DNA of 64,000 bases from Bacteroidetes bacterium RIFCSPLOWO2_12_FULL_37_12 (GCA_001769655.1 MEPC01000024.1:389572-453571), one strand, 5' to 3'. Shown: positions 36,401 through 44,597, counted from the stretch's first letter. Program-made: numbers and translations. Notes: a model not told the origin generated them from the letters alone.

Positions 36401-39400
36401 AGTTGATTTTACCGTAAGAGATATTGATTGTTTTGACAGCCAGAACGGAGAAATCATCTCGCAGGCTAGCGGTGGAAAACCCCCTTTTATTTATTTGTGG
36501 AATACCGGTGTTGACAATGACACACTTTTTTCACTTTCACCCGGCTGTTATACAGTAACAGTAACCGATAACTCTCAATGTAAAATTACACCCACATGTC
36601 AAACCATCCTTCAACCCTCTACTGCGTTATCCGTTGATTTTAATGCGTTAAAAAATATTTCCTGCCGAAATGGCGATGACGGAGCCATTGATTTGAATGT
36701 GACCGGAGGAACACTTCCCTATAGTTTTTCATGGTCTAACGGGACAACTACTGAAGATATATCAAACTGTATAGAGGGTTTGTATTCAATCGTAGTAAAG
36801 GACTCAAACGGTTGCCAATCTACAGGCACTTACCTGCTTGAAACATTATCTCAATTAGATGTGTCACTCGGTAGTGACACTTCCCTGTGTCCCGACGAGA
36901 CCTTGAATAGTAATCCGATAGTTGCCGGAGCAATCGGTCTGGTATCTTATAGTTGGAATGATGGAAATACCTCCCAGACACGTTCTCTCACATCGGGAAA
37001 TTATTTTCTTACCGTAACCGACGGAAATAATTGCACTGACATTGACACCTTGCTCATTTCAGAAAAATCTGACTTGAGAATTTACTTTCTACCGTCACAT
37101 ATAAATTGTAAAAGTGACAGTACCGGAAGTATTCAACTGAATTTTACAGGGCAGGTAGCGCCTGTGACATTTAACTGGTCAAATTTATCATCACAACAAA
37201 ACCAGACCGGATTAACCGCAGGAACTTATTCTGTTACCATCACCGACCAGAAAAATTGTATTTTTACAAAAAGTTTTATTCTCAATGAACCCTTGCTGTC
37301 ATTACAGGTTGATACTACCCATGTTACACATAACAAATGTTTTGGCGATACAACCGGAAGCATTGAATTAACAGTGCAAGGTGGCGCTCTTTCGTACACC
37401 TATACCTGGCAGGATGGTATTTTTACAAAAGACCGGAGCGGACTACCCGCAGGTTCTTTTAGTGTCACTGTTACTGATTCGTTACAATGCGTTAAAACCT
37501 TGCTCATAGATGTTAAACAACCAATTGAACCGGTCATGATAACTCTGGATTCGTTAAGAAATGAAGGGTGTAGTGGCACTGTCTTTGGCGGCATTTATAT
37601 TTCTGCATCGGGAGGAACTCCGGGGTATTCCTATCAATGGTCAAACGGCAAGTCAACAAATGATATTGAAAATCTTTCACAGGGAAAGTATTTTATTACT
37701 GTAACAGATATTCAGAACTGTCAGACAACCGATAGCTTTCAGGTAAAGCTGAGTTCTCCTTTATTGCTCGATACGTTAGTAACGCATGTCAAATGTAAAG
37801 GAGATTCTACCGGTCAAATCATACTGAAAGCGAGTGGCGGTGCTCCTTCTTTTATGTATTCGGTAACCAATGGAATTATGTTTCAATCAGATTCTGTTTT
37901 TAAAAACCTGTCCGCCGGAAATTATGGTGTTATGGTAAAAGACAAGGATAATTGTGTGAGCAATCTTCTTATCGTCTTAAAAGAACCCCTGGAAGAATTA
38001 ACGGTTAAACCCGATACAACATTGTGGGTGACACAAACCTGTCCGGAAAAAAATTCAGGTTTTTTAAAAGTGAATGTACAGGGCGGAACCCTTCCCTATT
38101 CATTTCTGTGGAAAGATTTTTCGCAGAATATCATTGGAACTGCTGATTCAGCAGAAAATTTAGCAAGTGGCACTTATCTTCTGACGGTTACGGATATCAA
38201 CGGATGTGAAGTGGAAAATTTCTTTACGATTGATTTATATCCATCCTTTAATGTAATAATTCTTCCGGATACACCGGTAGTTTGCAATAGAAAGAAAACA
38301 GACCTTGTCGTTCAGATATCCGGATATGGTGTAAATCCATTTTATTATTGGTCAACGGGAGAGCAGACGCAGGTAATTTCAGTATCTCCCGGTGATTTCA
38401 GTGTCACAGTTACCAACGGGTATGGCTGTGTGGATATTGATTCAAACAGGGTACTAGAAAATTCAGACATGAGTATTTCCTTTGTTGGAAACCTTGCTGT
38501 ATGTGATGGTGACACTGCCACACTCACAGCCAATGTCACCGGGGGTTCAGGCAATTTTACTTATCAATGGTATAAAGACGGTGTTTTGCTTAACGGAACA
38601 GTAAATAATTCCATAAAAACTTCTCCCGGAAATGTATTCATAAAAGTGACGGATACCTTAGACGGAAGCAATTTTTGTGTAAAAGATTCTTTCATTCAGG
38701 TTGGGAAATTTCCTCCTATGCTATTGAATTCCAGCATACCTGATACGCTTTGTTATGGGAATAAAGATACCTTATCGGTTTCTGTTTCAGGAGGTGCAGG
38801 CGCGCCTTATTCATTTAAGTGGACAAATCTTAAGGATACGGCAAACAATTTTCCCGCAGTAAGTACGATTCAGGTTAATGCGGGTGATTACAAATTAATT
38901 ATTTTTGATTCAGCCGGTTGTTTTACAACCGATACGTTTCATATAAAACAATTTGATGAATTCAAAACGTTGTTTATTGCCACACCGAATCCAACTACTT
39001 TTCTGGATCCTACTGTGCTTTTCGAAAACATTCATTCCGGTAAAATAATCCGTTGGGTCTGGAAATATGGAGACGGAGCCAGTGACACTTTTACCGTAGA
39101 ATCAACTCCGGTGCACACCTATAAAAAACCAGGTGAGTATAAAGCGTGTTTATTTGTTACAGACCCCTATCAGTGTGAAACAAAAGTTTGCGATTTTGTA
39201 TTGGTGGAGTCCGATCACAGGTTATTTTTGCCGAATGCTTTTACACCGGGGGATGATGATGTAAATTCCATATTTATGGCAAAAGGGGAAGGAATTGACT
39301 TATTTTACATGACTATTTTTAACCGATGGGGTACACCCGTTGCCTATATTAAATCGTTGGAGGCGGGATGGGATGGAAAATTAAGCACGGGAGAGGATGC

Positions 39401-39491
39401 GCCACAAGGGGTGTATGGGTATTTGATTGTTTACAGGGGGATGGGGGAATCGCGAAACTATAAAGCCGGGACAGTGACACTTTTGAGGTAG
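33495..39491 (+). CDS. Giant SprB/PKD-type surface adhesin with type B T9SS C-terminal domain
   Basis: The 1998-residue secreted protein has a signal peptide (ending SFAQ). Two ~130-residue homologous domains follow (NPCTAVELTVNTSC and NPCDAKTITVNTSC, each with GxTYYIRFW). Next come a PKD domain, further CUB-like or PPC-like regions and about ten SprB-like repeats (TCNG..., ITGLSCQ..., CFGDTTGSIELTVQGG...). A PKD domain and the type B sorting domain end it (LFLPNAFTPGDDDVNSIFMAKG...FNRWGTPV...GVYGYLIVY). Such proteins are exported by the T9SS with a PorP/SprF partner. Many GGTGACACT motifs (Gly-Asp-Thr) lie here. A weak -7 box (TATATTTA, 33476-33483) precedes it. It probably serves attachment or gliding. 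Confidence 0.88.
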   Translation: MTKVSFFVFCIILSLIQKSFAQGNNPCTAVELTVNTSCVLVDGTTVGASYQFDAANGGIPSCGNVDGKPPDVWYFFVAPATGNVIIQTQKGSFTSGEMSLYSATDCSTGLVEIQCAETVSNVYPTITRSGLTPGVTYYIRFWRNLGSTGTFKICVKDNPPPDNPCDAKTITVNTSCVSSNETTVGLTYQNNSANGGTPNCAAPGAPDVWFNFIAPSNGSVIIETAEGTITDGGMSLYSAVSCSGPFTQIECDDNDGSDFMPYIKKSGLAPGGNYYLRFWKKSSGSGTFSVCVYESPAPVADFTAGSYSFCLGVPVKFTDLSVNDPTSWQWSFPGATPSTSTLKNPTVIYSTAGTFPVTLTVTNASGTNSKTRNGYITAYMCPPSPQDCINAIPICNFSYFEENRYEGTGNIPEEIDSNYSCLNSGEKYDVWYIFTVVQPGLLSFVITPVNNPDDYDWAVYNLTNDPCTKLLSKPQLELSCNYSGTGGTTGPNGLSNLNSQDAGGTPYNAKISVKKGETYLINLSQYTDASYKGFTIDFSTSTAVIFDNAPPQIDSVSTDIECGDTSITLVFSEKVLCNTVQPADFTLFGPDGVHSLTDITGLSCQIGGAFEDVFTATVSPAFSTPGTYSIAVSGSISDNCGNEAIHDTLDFDLLFQLPVINKTATGTCNGGPFGMLQLMGTNGVAGFDYSITNGITFPVTDLPQDSSAVFSNLNAGTYYLAMNDARNCLVKDSVVVENITSTLSALNDTVTVCPALTAVGSIIINGGISPLTYSWESGELTLSVTKAKGEYLLEVTDSAGCKASAKLIVNEFPALVLNAGDNDTVNCGGVTALSAVVISGFPAYTYQWFRNGMDMGINADNVPVATTGIYVWKVTDGNSCMNSDTLLVTTSPSDVRVFAGNDTLLCFGDTITLTAEGSSGTPPYSYEWLDGISGGTRPAVPGTYYVEVKDADLCTYTDTVIISGNPEIKVDFTVRDIDCFDSQNGEIISQASGGKPPFIYLWNTGVDNDTLFSLSPGCYTVTVTDNSQCKITPTCQTILQPSTALSVDFNALKNISCRNGDDGAIDLNVTGGTLPYSFSWSNGTTTEDISNCIEGLYSIVVKDSNGCQSTGTYLLETLSQLDVSLGSDTSLCPDETLNSNPIVAGAIGLVSYSWNDGNTSQTRSLTSGNYFLTVTDGNNCTDIDTLLISEKSDLRIYFLPSHINCKSDSTGSIQLNFTGQVAPVTFNWSNLSSQQNQTGLTAGTYSVTITDQKNCIFTKSFILNEPLLSLQVDTTHVTHNKCFGDTTGSIELTVQGGALSYTYTWQDGIFTKDRSGLPAGSFSVTVTDSLQCVKTLLIDVKQPIEPVMITLDSLRNEGCSGTVFGGIYISASGGTPGYSYQWSNGKSTNDIENLSQGKYFITVTDIQNCQTTDSFQVKLSSPLLLDTLVTHVKCKGDSTGQIILKASGGAPSFMYSVTNGIMFQSDSVFKNLSAGNYGVMVKDKDNCVSNLLIVLKEPLEELTVKPDTTLWVTQTCPEKNSGFLKVNVQGGTLPYSFLWKDFSQNIIGTADSAENLASGTYLLTVTDINGCEVENFFTIDLYPSFNVIILPDTPVVCNRKKTDLVVQISGYGVNPFYYWSTGEQTQVISVSPGDFSVTVTNGYGCVDIDSNRVLENSDMSISFVGNLAVCDGDTATLTANVTGGSGNFTYQWYKDGVLLNGTVNNSIKTSPGNVFIKVTDTLDGSNFCVKDSFIQVGKFPPMLLNSSIPDTLCYGNKDTLSVSVSGGAGAPYSFKWTNLKDTANNFPAVSTIQVNAGDYKLIIFDSAGCFTTDTFHIKQFDEFKTLFIATPNPTTFLDPTVLFENIHSGKIIRWVWKYGDGASDTFTVESTPVHTYKKPGEYKACLFVTDPYQCETKVCDFVLVESDHRLFLPNAFTPGDDDVNSIFMAKGEGIDLFYMTIFNRWGTPVAYIKSLEAGWDGKLSTGEDAPQGVYGYLIVYRGMGESRNYKAGTVTLLR

Positions 39492-39530
39492 GGCGCGATG
39501 GGGTTTTATGTAGAAACACTCTTAGAAAAA

Positions 39531-39723
39531 CTCTGGTTGTATCTGCTCAGCAGATATCATTAGTCGCAAGAAGAAACAAATAACATATAACAAAAAATAT
39601 TTAATGTTAAAGGAAAAGACCAAATCATCTAAAAACACTTAAACATTTTTTGTTTAGTGTTTTATGTTTAGTGTTGTTCTTTTAGAGGAAAAGTAGCTAT
39701 GTGTTGAGTTGTTACCTCTGGTT
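39531..39723 (+). mobile_element. MITE-like element, family 1, copy 2 (177 bp, with target duplications)
   Basis: 8-bp direct repeats CTCTGGTT (39531-39538 and 39716-39723) flank an element at 39539-39715 with ends GTATCTGCTCAGCAGAT and, inverted, GTAACAACTCAACACAT (12 of 17 match). The 40-bp core at 39636-39675 matches 13081-13120 with one mismatch, in the opposite orientation. It has no ORF. This and remnants fill the gap after the SprB-like gene. Confidence 0.85.
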
Positions 39724-39785
39724 TAAGCTTGTAGCCCAGCCAGTGTGGTTGCGACTTAAACCTTGTAAATCATAATTATAAACAA

Positions 39786-40862
39786 ATGAAATCAAATTTT
39801 ATTTTCATCTTCTTCCTGTTGATCAACATTCATCCTTCTATTTCCCAGACGGAACAATCTTCCGGCTTGGGAAATGCCACTAAACCGTCTGTTTCCGAAA
39901 AATATTTAAAAAACATTCGCCAGCTTACGTTTGGCGGAGAAAACGCAGAAGCATATTTCAGTTTCGACAATCAAAAAATAATATTCCAGAAAACGGATAA
40001 AAAAAACAACCTGCCCTGCGACCAGATTTTTATTTCGGAGATTGAAAATTTTAATTCAAAATTGGTCAGCACCGGAAAAGGAAGAACTACCTGTGCTTAT
40101 TTTATGCCCGGTGACACTGAAATCATATATTCCTCCACCCATCTGAGTGCAGATACCTGTCCATCGGTTCCCGACCGCAAGAAAATTGGAAAATACGTAT
40201 GGCCCGTGTATGCTGAGTATGAAATTTTTATCGGTGATTTAAGCGGGAAAATCAAAAAACAACTGACTCAAAATAATTTTTACGATGCGGAAGCCACCGT
40301 GTCACCCCAAAAAAATAAAATTGTTTTCACCTCAAACCGTAGCGGGGATTTGGAAATTTATACCATGGATCTGGATGGAAAAAATGTAAAACAAATTACG
40401 CATGATCTGGGATATGACGGAGGACCTTTTTTCTCGCCGGATGGAACTAAAATTGTATTTCGTGCATCGCGCCCAAAAACCGAAGATGAAATGAATTCCT
40501 ATAAAGAGTTACTCAGCCGGAATCTGGTGGCACCCACGCAGATGGAGATATACACTTGCAATGCAGATGGCTCAGATTTGAAACAAGTAACAAAGATGGG
40601 AGGAGCAAACTGGGCGCCTTTCTTTCATCCCACCGGAAGAAAAATAATTTTCTCCTCTAACCATGCTTACCCCAGGGGATTTCCATTTAACCTGTTTATG
40701 ATTAATACAGACGGCACAGGGATGGAACAAATTACTTCCGATGAAGAGTTTGATGCATTTCCCATGTTTTCACCGGATGGGAAAAAGTTGATTTTTTCAT
40801 CGAACCGGAATAATGGCGGTAACAGGGAGACGAATTTATTTATTGCGGATTGGGGGGAGTAG
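39786..40862 (+). CDS. PD40/TolB-like beta-propeller protein
   Basis: The 358-residue secreted protein has a signal peptide (ending HPSISQ) and WD40-like PD40 repeats: IRQLTFGGENAEAYFSFD, KIVFTSNRSGDLEIYTMDLDG, GYDGGPFFSPDGTKIVFRASR, APFFHPTGRKIIFSSNHAYP and AFPMFSPDGKKLIFSSNRN. This resembles the TolB C-terminal propeller and dipeptidyl-peptidase-associated propellers, but no peptidase domain follows, and its function is unknown. It sits between a MITE-like element and a convergent enoyl-CoA hydratase gene. Confidence 0.82.
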   Translation: MKSNFIFIFFLLINIHPSISQTEQSSGLGNATKPSVSEKYLKNIRQLTFGGENAEAYFSFDNQKIIFQKTDKKNNLPCDQIFISEIENFNSKLVSTGKGRTTCAYFMPGDTEIIYSSTHLSADTCPSVPDRKKIGKYVWPVYAEYEIFIGDLSGKIKKQLTQNNFYDAEATVSPQKNKIVFTSNRSGDLEIYTMDLDGKNVKQITHDLGYDGGPFFSPDGTKIVFRASRPKTEDEMNSYKELLSRNLVAPTQMEIYTCNADGSDLKQVTKMGGANWAPFFHPTGRKIIFSSNHAYPRGFPFNLFMINTDGTGMEQITSDEEFDAFPMFSPDGKKLIFSSNRNNGGNRETNLFIADWGE

Positions 40863-40889
40863 GCGTTTTGCAACCCATTTACCACTCTT

Positions 40890-41669
40890 TCAAAACCCCC
40901 CAAACGCCGGCTTTCTTTTTTCAATAAACGCTTTCACGCCCTCCTTGTAATCCTGCGAGCGACCGGCAATTTCCTGGTACCATGCTTCCTTCTCAAGCAT
41001 TTCATCTAAGGAAGAATTAAATGATTGATGCAATAATTTTTTTATCATACCGATAGCTTTTGTAGGTGCTTTAGCATATTTGACAGATAGTTCATTCACC
41101 GCTGAATCTAATTCATTTTCCGGAACTATTTTATTTATCATACCTATTTCAAATGCCTCTTTGGCGGAAATTTTTGTAGCGAGTGTGGCATATTCAAATG
41201 CCTTTTTGGTGCCAGCCAATCGAGGGAGAAAAAAAGAAGCGCCGGAATCGAGTACTAATCCAATGTTTATAAATACTTCACAAAGGGATGCGTTTTCAGA
41301 GGCAACAATCAAATCACAGGCAAGGGCAATGGAACATCCCGCTCCTGCGGCGATTCCATTTAACCGGCAGATAACGGGTTTTTCCAAGCCGGTTATTCCT
41401 TTTATAATTGGTATGTATTTTCTTTTTACGGCTTCTCCAAGCGAATAATTTTCGCTCGGTGAAATTTCTTTCAAATCCTGTCCGGAACAGAATGCTTTTC
41501 CTGAACCGGTTATAACAAGCACGCGAATCGTTATATCTTTGGCAACAGTTTTCAAAGCATCCTGAATTTCCAATCCGATTTTTTCATTAATGGCATTGAA
41601 AAATTCCGGGCGGTTCAGGGTTAAGGTGGCTACGCCGCCGGTTGTGGAGAATAAAATGTGTTCGTACAT
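40890..41669 (-). CDS. Enoyl-CoA hydratase/isomerase family protein (PaaG-like)
   Basis: The 259-residue crotonase-fold protein acts on acyl-CoA substrates (hydration or isomerisation). Motifs are GSGKAFCSGQDLKEI (oxyanion hole), CRLNGIAAGAGCSIALACDLIVASENA and FINIGLVLDSGASFFLPRLAG. The second motif keeps the AAGAG CoA-binding pattern, and FINIGLVLDSGASFFLPRLAG is close to the PaaG/phenylacetate branch. No other phenylacetate genes are present, so beta-oxidation isomerase is equally possible. Confidence 0.9.
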   Translation of the reverse strand: MYEHILFSTTGGVATLTLNRPEFFNAINEKIGLEIQDALKTVAKDITIRVLVITGSGKAFCSGQDLKEISPSENYSLGEAVKRKYIPIIKGITGLEKPVICRLNGIAAGAGCSIALACDLIVASENASLCEVFINIGLVLDSGASFFLPRLAGTKKAFEYATLATKISAKEAFEIGMINKIVPENELDSAVNELSVKYAKAPTKAIGMIKKLLHQSFNSSLDEMLEKEAWYQEIAGRSQDYKEGVKAFIEKRKPAFGGF

Positions 41670-41834
41670 GGTTTGTTGAGTGATTTTTTTTATCGCATAG
41701 GATGAATAACTGCGATTTGATAATTATACTGAAATCATGAATACCAGAGCAGATTATTATTATATCTTTGGGTAGTAGGCAAAAATAAATTTAACCGCAA
41801 CTGACTTCAACCGCCGGATAAACTCTTGGAATTA

Positions 41835-42110
41835 TCAATATACTTCATCATGTTTGCCTATATCTATAAAAACTGCTTTTTTGGGGTTATCTTTTGTAAA
41901 GAAAAATACAATTCTAATATCATATCCTGATCTAAAACTCCATTTACCTTCCAAATTTCCTGATAATTTATGAGTTTTTAATCTTGAATCAAAAGGGTCA
42001 TTTATAAAAATTTCTAATCTTGTCCAAAATTCTGCCTCAATGTTAACTATACCTTTTATTCTTTTTTTAAAAATCTTTTTAAATGGTTTACTAAAAGATA
42101 CTTCCATCAA
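41835..42110 (-). CDS. Type II toxin, RelE/YafQ family
   Basis: The 91-residue ribosome-dependent mRNA interferase-like protein begins MMEVSFSKPFKKIFKKRIKG and ends in the family motif KAVFIDIGKHDEVY. The basic patches and the TKHKLSGNLEGKWSFRSGYDIRIVFFF-like middle match RelE/YafQ toxins. It overlaps the upstream antitoxin gene by 4 bp (ATGA). In such systems the antitoxin is made first and blocks the toxin and the promoter. Confidence 0.88.
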   Translation of the reverse strand: MMEVSFSKPFKKIFKKRIKGIVNIEAEFWTRLEIFINDPFDSRLKTHKLSGNLEGKWSFRSGYDIRIVFFFTKDNPKKAVFIDIGKHDEVY

Positions 42111-42322
42111 AGCATTTTTTTAAGTTCACTAATTTTACTTGAAAATTTTAATTTTCCAGATTCATATTCTTCCTGTGCCATTTTATAGTTTGAAAGTATT
42201 TCACGACGACGGGTTTCGGCTATATTATGTTCTAACAAGTTTTTGAGTTCAAGCCTGTCGTCAAGAGGTAAACTATAAATTACCTCTACTATATTATTAA
42301 ATGTGCTATTACTTACTATCAT
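42107..42322 (-). CDS. Type II antitoxin partner of the RelE-family toxin
   Basis: The 71-residue acidic-to-neutral protein (MIVSNSTFNNIVEVIYSLPLDDRLELKNLLEHNIAETRRREILSN...) is of the kind that precedes RelE-type toxins. It is encoded directly upstream and overlaps the toxin start. The segment SLPLDDRLELKNLL resembles the short helical antitoxins without an obvious HTH. A promoter -7 box (42335-42342) lies just upstream. Its identity rests mainly on its position. Confidence 0.75.
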   Translation of the reverse strand: MIVSNSTFNNIVEVIYSLPLDDRLELKNLLEHNIAETRRREILSNYKMAQEEYESGKLKFSSKISELKKML

Positions 42323-42334
42323 GATTTTTTTTTA

Positions 42335-42342
42335 CAAATATA
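42335..42342 (-). promoter_or_regulatory. Promoter -7 element of the toxin-antitoxin operon
   Basis: On the minus strand this reads TATATTTG; the start codon is 13 bp on, giving an almost leaderless message. Confidence 0.45.
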
Positions 42343-42400
42343 ACAAATATTTTAATATTACTGTTGTACGATTGTCGAGCAGTAATACAAAAATATTATC

Positions 42401-42549
42401 ACTGTTGTCCGACTAAAATAAGTGATAACTTCAAATAGCCCTGAAAGGGCTAATCGAAAGTCATATATAATCGGGGGGGGTACATTTGTAAAATCACTAT
42501 TTATTAGAAAAAGAATAGTGGTTTTTATATGTTTAGTCGGGCAACAATG
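42401..42549. repeat. Inverted-repeat element with CACTGTTGTCCGACTAAA ends
   Basis: The left end (42400-42418, CACTGTTGTCCGACTAAAA) matches the complement of the right end (42531-42549, CATTGTTGCCCGACTAAAC) at most of 19 positions. Inside are the perfect hairpin AGCCCTGAAAGGGCT (about 42437-42451), a run of eight G (42473-42480) and the terminator-like hairpin at 42495-42520. A third partial end is at about 42361-42380. This is the main content of the 310-bp gap between the toxin-antitoxin and restriction-modification units. Confidence 0.6.
42487..42525 (-). terminator. Probable terminator of the restriction-modification operon
   Basis: A perfect 7-bp stem (CACTATT 42495-42501 / AATAGTG 42514-42520) with flanking A/T tracts lies about 110 bp after the stop of the methyltransferase gene. 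Confidence 0.45.
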
Positions 42550-42631
42550 AAAAATTATATACTAATCAGTTGGGTTAATTTATTATTTGCATTTTAAATA
42601 CTAAAATTAATTTTTTTTCAACTCCCATTAG

Positions 42632-43465
42632 TTAAACGTTAAACAAATACGTTGTCTGCGAAACCGGCGTGCCGTTTTGTTGTTGAAAATATTTTAGTTT
42701 GTGTTCGTGTTTGATTTTTCCGTTATTCTCCAAACGGTCTAAAATCATTTGGTAATAGTCAGCGTGTAACTCACAACTGATAAAGTTACGTTTTAAATTT
42801 TTGCATAAAACCAATTCGCTACCGCTACCGCCAAATAAAATAAAAACATCGTCGTTTTCTTGTGTGCAAGATTTGATAAGCATTTCAACTAATGGTAATG
42901 GAATTTGGCAAGAATGAAATGTTTTGTCTTTACTTACATTTTTTACAAGGTCGTAGTAAAACCAACTATAAGGCATACGACCTAAATGACCGTAAGCAAT
43001 TCGTTCCCGTATTCTTTTGTCTGTTGGATTTTGATAAGGCACTGCCACATTGTCTTTATAGAAATTATTGTCTTTGCTTTTGGTTGCGTGCAAAATTGAA
43101 CGATGTGCTGTTGTAAATCGTCTTGGGCTGTGTCCAACATTGGTATTATAAATCCAAACATAGTCCTGAACATCAAAAGCATTATCGTCTAAATATTTTA
43201 CTCTCAAATGAGCATTTTGCTTTGGGTAGTTCATCATAAATAAACTACCTGTTGGTTTTAAAACCCTCATACTTTCTTTGGTCAATTCAATATACCAATC
43301 AATATAATCTTTCCATTTAGTTGTGTAGTTTTTCCCGGCGTAATTGATACCTACATTGTAATCAGGGTCGCCGTAAACCATATCCAATGAATTGTCTGGA
43401 AGTCGTTTTAAAACTTTCATCACATCTTCGTCGAACACTCTGTTTCTAAATTCTTTTGCTTTCAT
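42632..43465 (-). CDS. DNA methyltransferase (beta-class N6-adenine/N4-cytosine type)
   Basis: The 277-residue protein has motif IV first (MVYGDPDYNVGINYAGKN, D33-Y36) and motif I near the C-terminus (FILFGGSGSELVL, 211-216), preceded by a motif X-like FHSCQIPLPLVEMLI. That order defines the beta class. Motif IV reads DPDY rather than the usual DPPY. The start overlaps the upstream restriction gene as ATGA. It modifies the host target so that the partner nuclease does not cut it. The recognition sequence cannot be inferred. Confidence 0.88.
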   Translation of the reverse strand: MKAKEFRNRVFDEDVMKVLKRLPDNSLDMVYGDPDYNVGINYAGKNYTTKWKDYIDWYIELTKESMRVLKPTGSLFMMNYPKQNAHLRVKYLDDNAFDVQDYVWIYNTNVGHSPRRFTTAHRSILHATKSKDNNFYKDNVAVPYQNPTDKRIRERIAYGHLGRMPYSWFYYDLVKNVSKDKTFHSCQIPLPLVEMLIKSCTQENDDVFILFGGSGSELVLCKNLKRNFISCELHADYYQMILDRLENNGKIKHEHKLKYFQQQNGTPVSQTTYLFNV

Positions 43466-44292
43466 TGTGCGTTCTGATTTATTAAATTATATGCGGATGA
43501 TTTTATAAACTTGATAGTTGTTATATCAAGCGGATTTTCAAAAGTATAAGCCCAAAGTTTAATTGTATCGTATGTTTTTGATTTTTCACGAACTACATAA
43601 ACACAAAATATTTCTTTGATCTTACCCTGTAATTCAACTGTCTTGTTTGCATTGTAATAGTATAAAAAAGGATGGTAAAGTTGTATCGTATTAAAGGATA
43701 TAGGTTTTCCATTCTTTCCTTCAAAAATCCCTATTATTCCTTGAAATTCAATTGTCAAATCAATCTCTATCTGTACTTTATTACAAGTTATTTTTTCATT
43801 ACCAAAGTTATATTCCAGGGATGATTTAGTACGATGAGGAAAATATGTTTTAGGGCGTTTTGTAATATCAATATCGTCAAATTCGGTATCTTGTCCAAAC
43901 AAAAAATGGTGTAAAATTCTTTGGTTATTAGCAACAGACAGCATATTGCTTTCACTGGTATTATACTGGTTTAATATACTCTTTTTATATTTCCATTCTA
44001 TTTCTTTTTCTATGGGTTCGAATTGATGATAAACTTTTTTAATTCCCTTAACAAATTGATGAAACCCTTTTCCCAAATGAATAACAGCAAAATCTTCATT
44101 TAATAATGTTTGAGATAATAGCTTTTGATTATCAAACTTGGTAGCGGTAAATGGATTCCCAAAGCCACATTTTACTGAAACCTCTTTAACCGTTTTATTA
44201 TGAAAAATAAAATTATTTTTGTTCTTGCAAATACTTAATAATTTGTCAATTACTTGATGCTGCTTGCTTTTTTTTGATTGTTTCTTTTCCAT
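43462..44292 (-). CDS. Probable type II restriction endonuclease of the PD-(D/E)XK fold
   Basis: I do not recognise the family by name, but the 276-residue protein sits directly before the methyltransferase with a 4-bp overlap and carries a nuclease-like core. Residues 174-193 read QIEIDLTIEFQGIIGIFEGKN: D178, then E191 and K193 twelve residues on, a D-x12-ExK pattern of PD-(D/E)XK nucleases. The N-terminal part is rich in Lys and shows VKCGFGNPFTATKFDNQKL. The identification as the restriction partner is an inference from position plus these residues. Confidence 0.75.
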   Translation of the reverse strand: MEKKQSKKSKQHQVIDKLLSICKNKNNFIFHNKTVKEVSVKCGFGNPFTATKFDNQKLLSQTLLNEDFAVIHLGKGFHQFVKGIKKVYHQFEPIEKEIEWKYKKSILNQYNTSESNMLSVANNQRILHHFLFGQDTEFDDIDITKRPKTYFPHRTKSSLEYNFGNEKITCNKVQIEIDLTIEFQGIIGIFEGKNGKPISFNTIQLYHPFLYYYNANKTVELQGKIKEIFCVYVVREKSKTYDTIKLWAYTFENPLDITTIKFIKSSAYNLINQNAQ

Positions 44293-44310
44293 TGTATTTA
44301 TTTATGTAGT

Positions 44311-44472
44311 TCAAAAATCTTTAAAAATGTTTTTCAAATCTTCAAAAGAATATCTTTCGATAATTTTTCTTTTTAGGAATATTAATAGTTCAATGCCATC
44401 CCAATCCCATTCATCAAATGGCTCCGTGGTAAAGTGTAAAAATCTTGTAATTAAATCAAGTTGCTTTTGCAT
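44311..44472 (-). CDS. Small protein of unknown function in the restriction-modification operon (53 aa)
   Basis: The frame starts at the ATG at 44472-44470, which overlaps the stop of the small gene before it by one base (TAATG), and ends at 44311. The product (MQKQLDLITRFLHFTTEPFD..., then EWDWDGIELLIFLKRKIIERYSFEDLK) is acidic-aromatic with a helical C-terminus. It lies 18 bp before the restriction gene. The tight packing suggests a real operon member, perhaps a regulator or a helper, but it is too short to classify. Confidence 0.55.
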   Translation of the reverse strand: MQKQLDLITRFLHFTTEPFDEWDWDGIELLIFLKRKIIERYSFEDLKNIFKDF

Positions 44473-44597
44473 TATCTATTTATAGTTAAATTACCTTCGG
44501 GTTTAATGCTTTCCTGCTCTCCGTTTTTAGAAATGTATTTAACCAAATCCTCCAATGCTGAAATTGTTCTAATTTTTTTTATATTATATTTTTTCAT
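44472..44597 (-). CDS. Small protein of unknown function, first gene of the restriction-modification operon (41 aa)
   Basis: The ATG at 44597 begins MKKYNIKKIRTISALEDLVK and continues YISKNGEQESIKPEGNLTINR; the stop overlaps the next start (TAATG). No signal peptide or HTH is seen. It is basic, and the arrangement (two overlapping tiny genes before R and M) is reminiscent of small control genes in restriction operons, but it has no C-protein motif. It is bounded upstream by the tandem repeat at 44641. Confidence 0.5.
   Translation of the reverse strand: MKKYNIKKIRTISALEDLVKYISKNGEQESIKPEGNLTINR

Noticed and set aside
26186-39491. The giant cargo proteins as a novel toxin or secretion system
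   Set aside because: Domains (BNR, CUB, GEVED, PKD, SprB repeats, T9SS type A/B) are all of known families; size alone is not novel.
42471-42488. G8 tract followed by TACATTTG as a phase-variable plus-strand promoter
   Set aside because: No plus-strand gene follows; the methyltransferase lies on the other strand, so there is nothing for it to drive.
42632-44292. The AGTGNCACT excess as the recognition site of this restriction system
   Set aside because: Restriction sites are usually avoided rather than overrepresented, and nothing in the sequence gives the recognition site.
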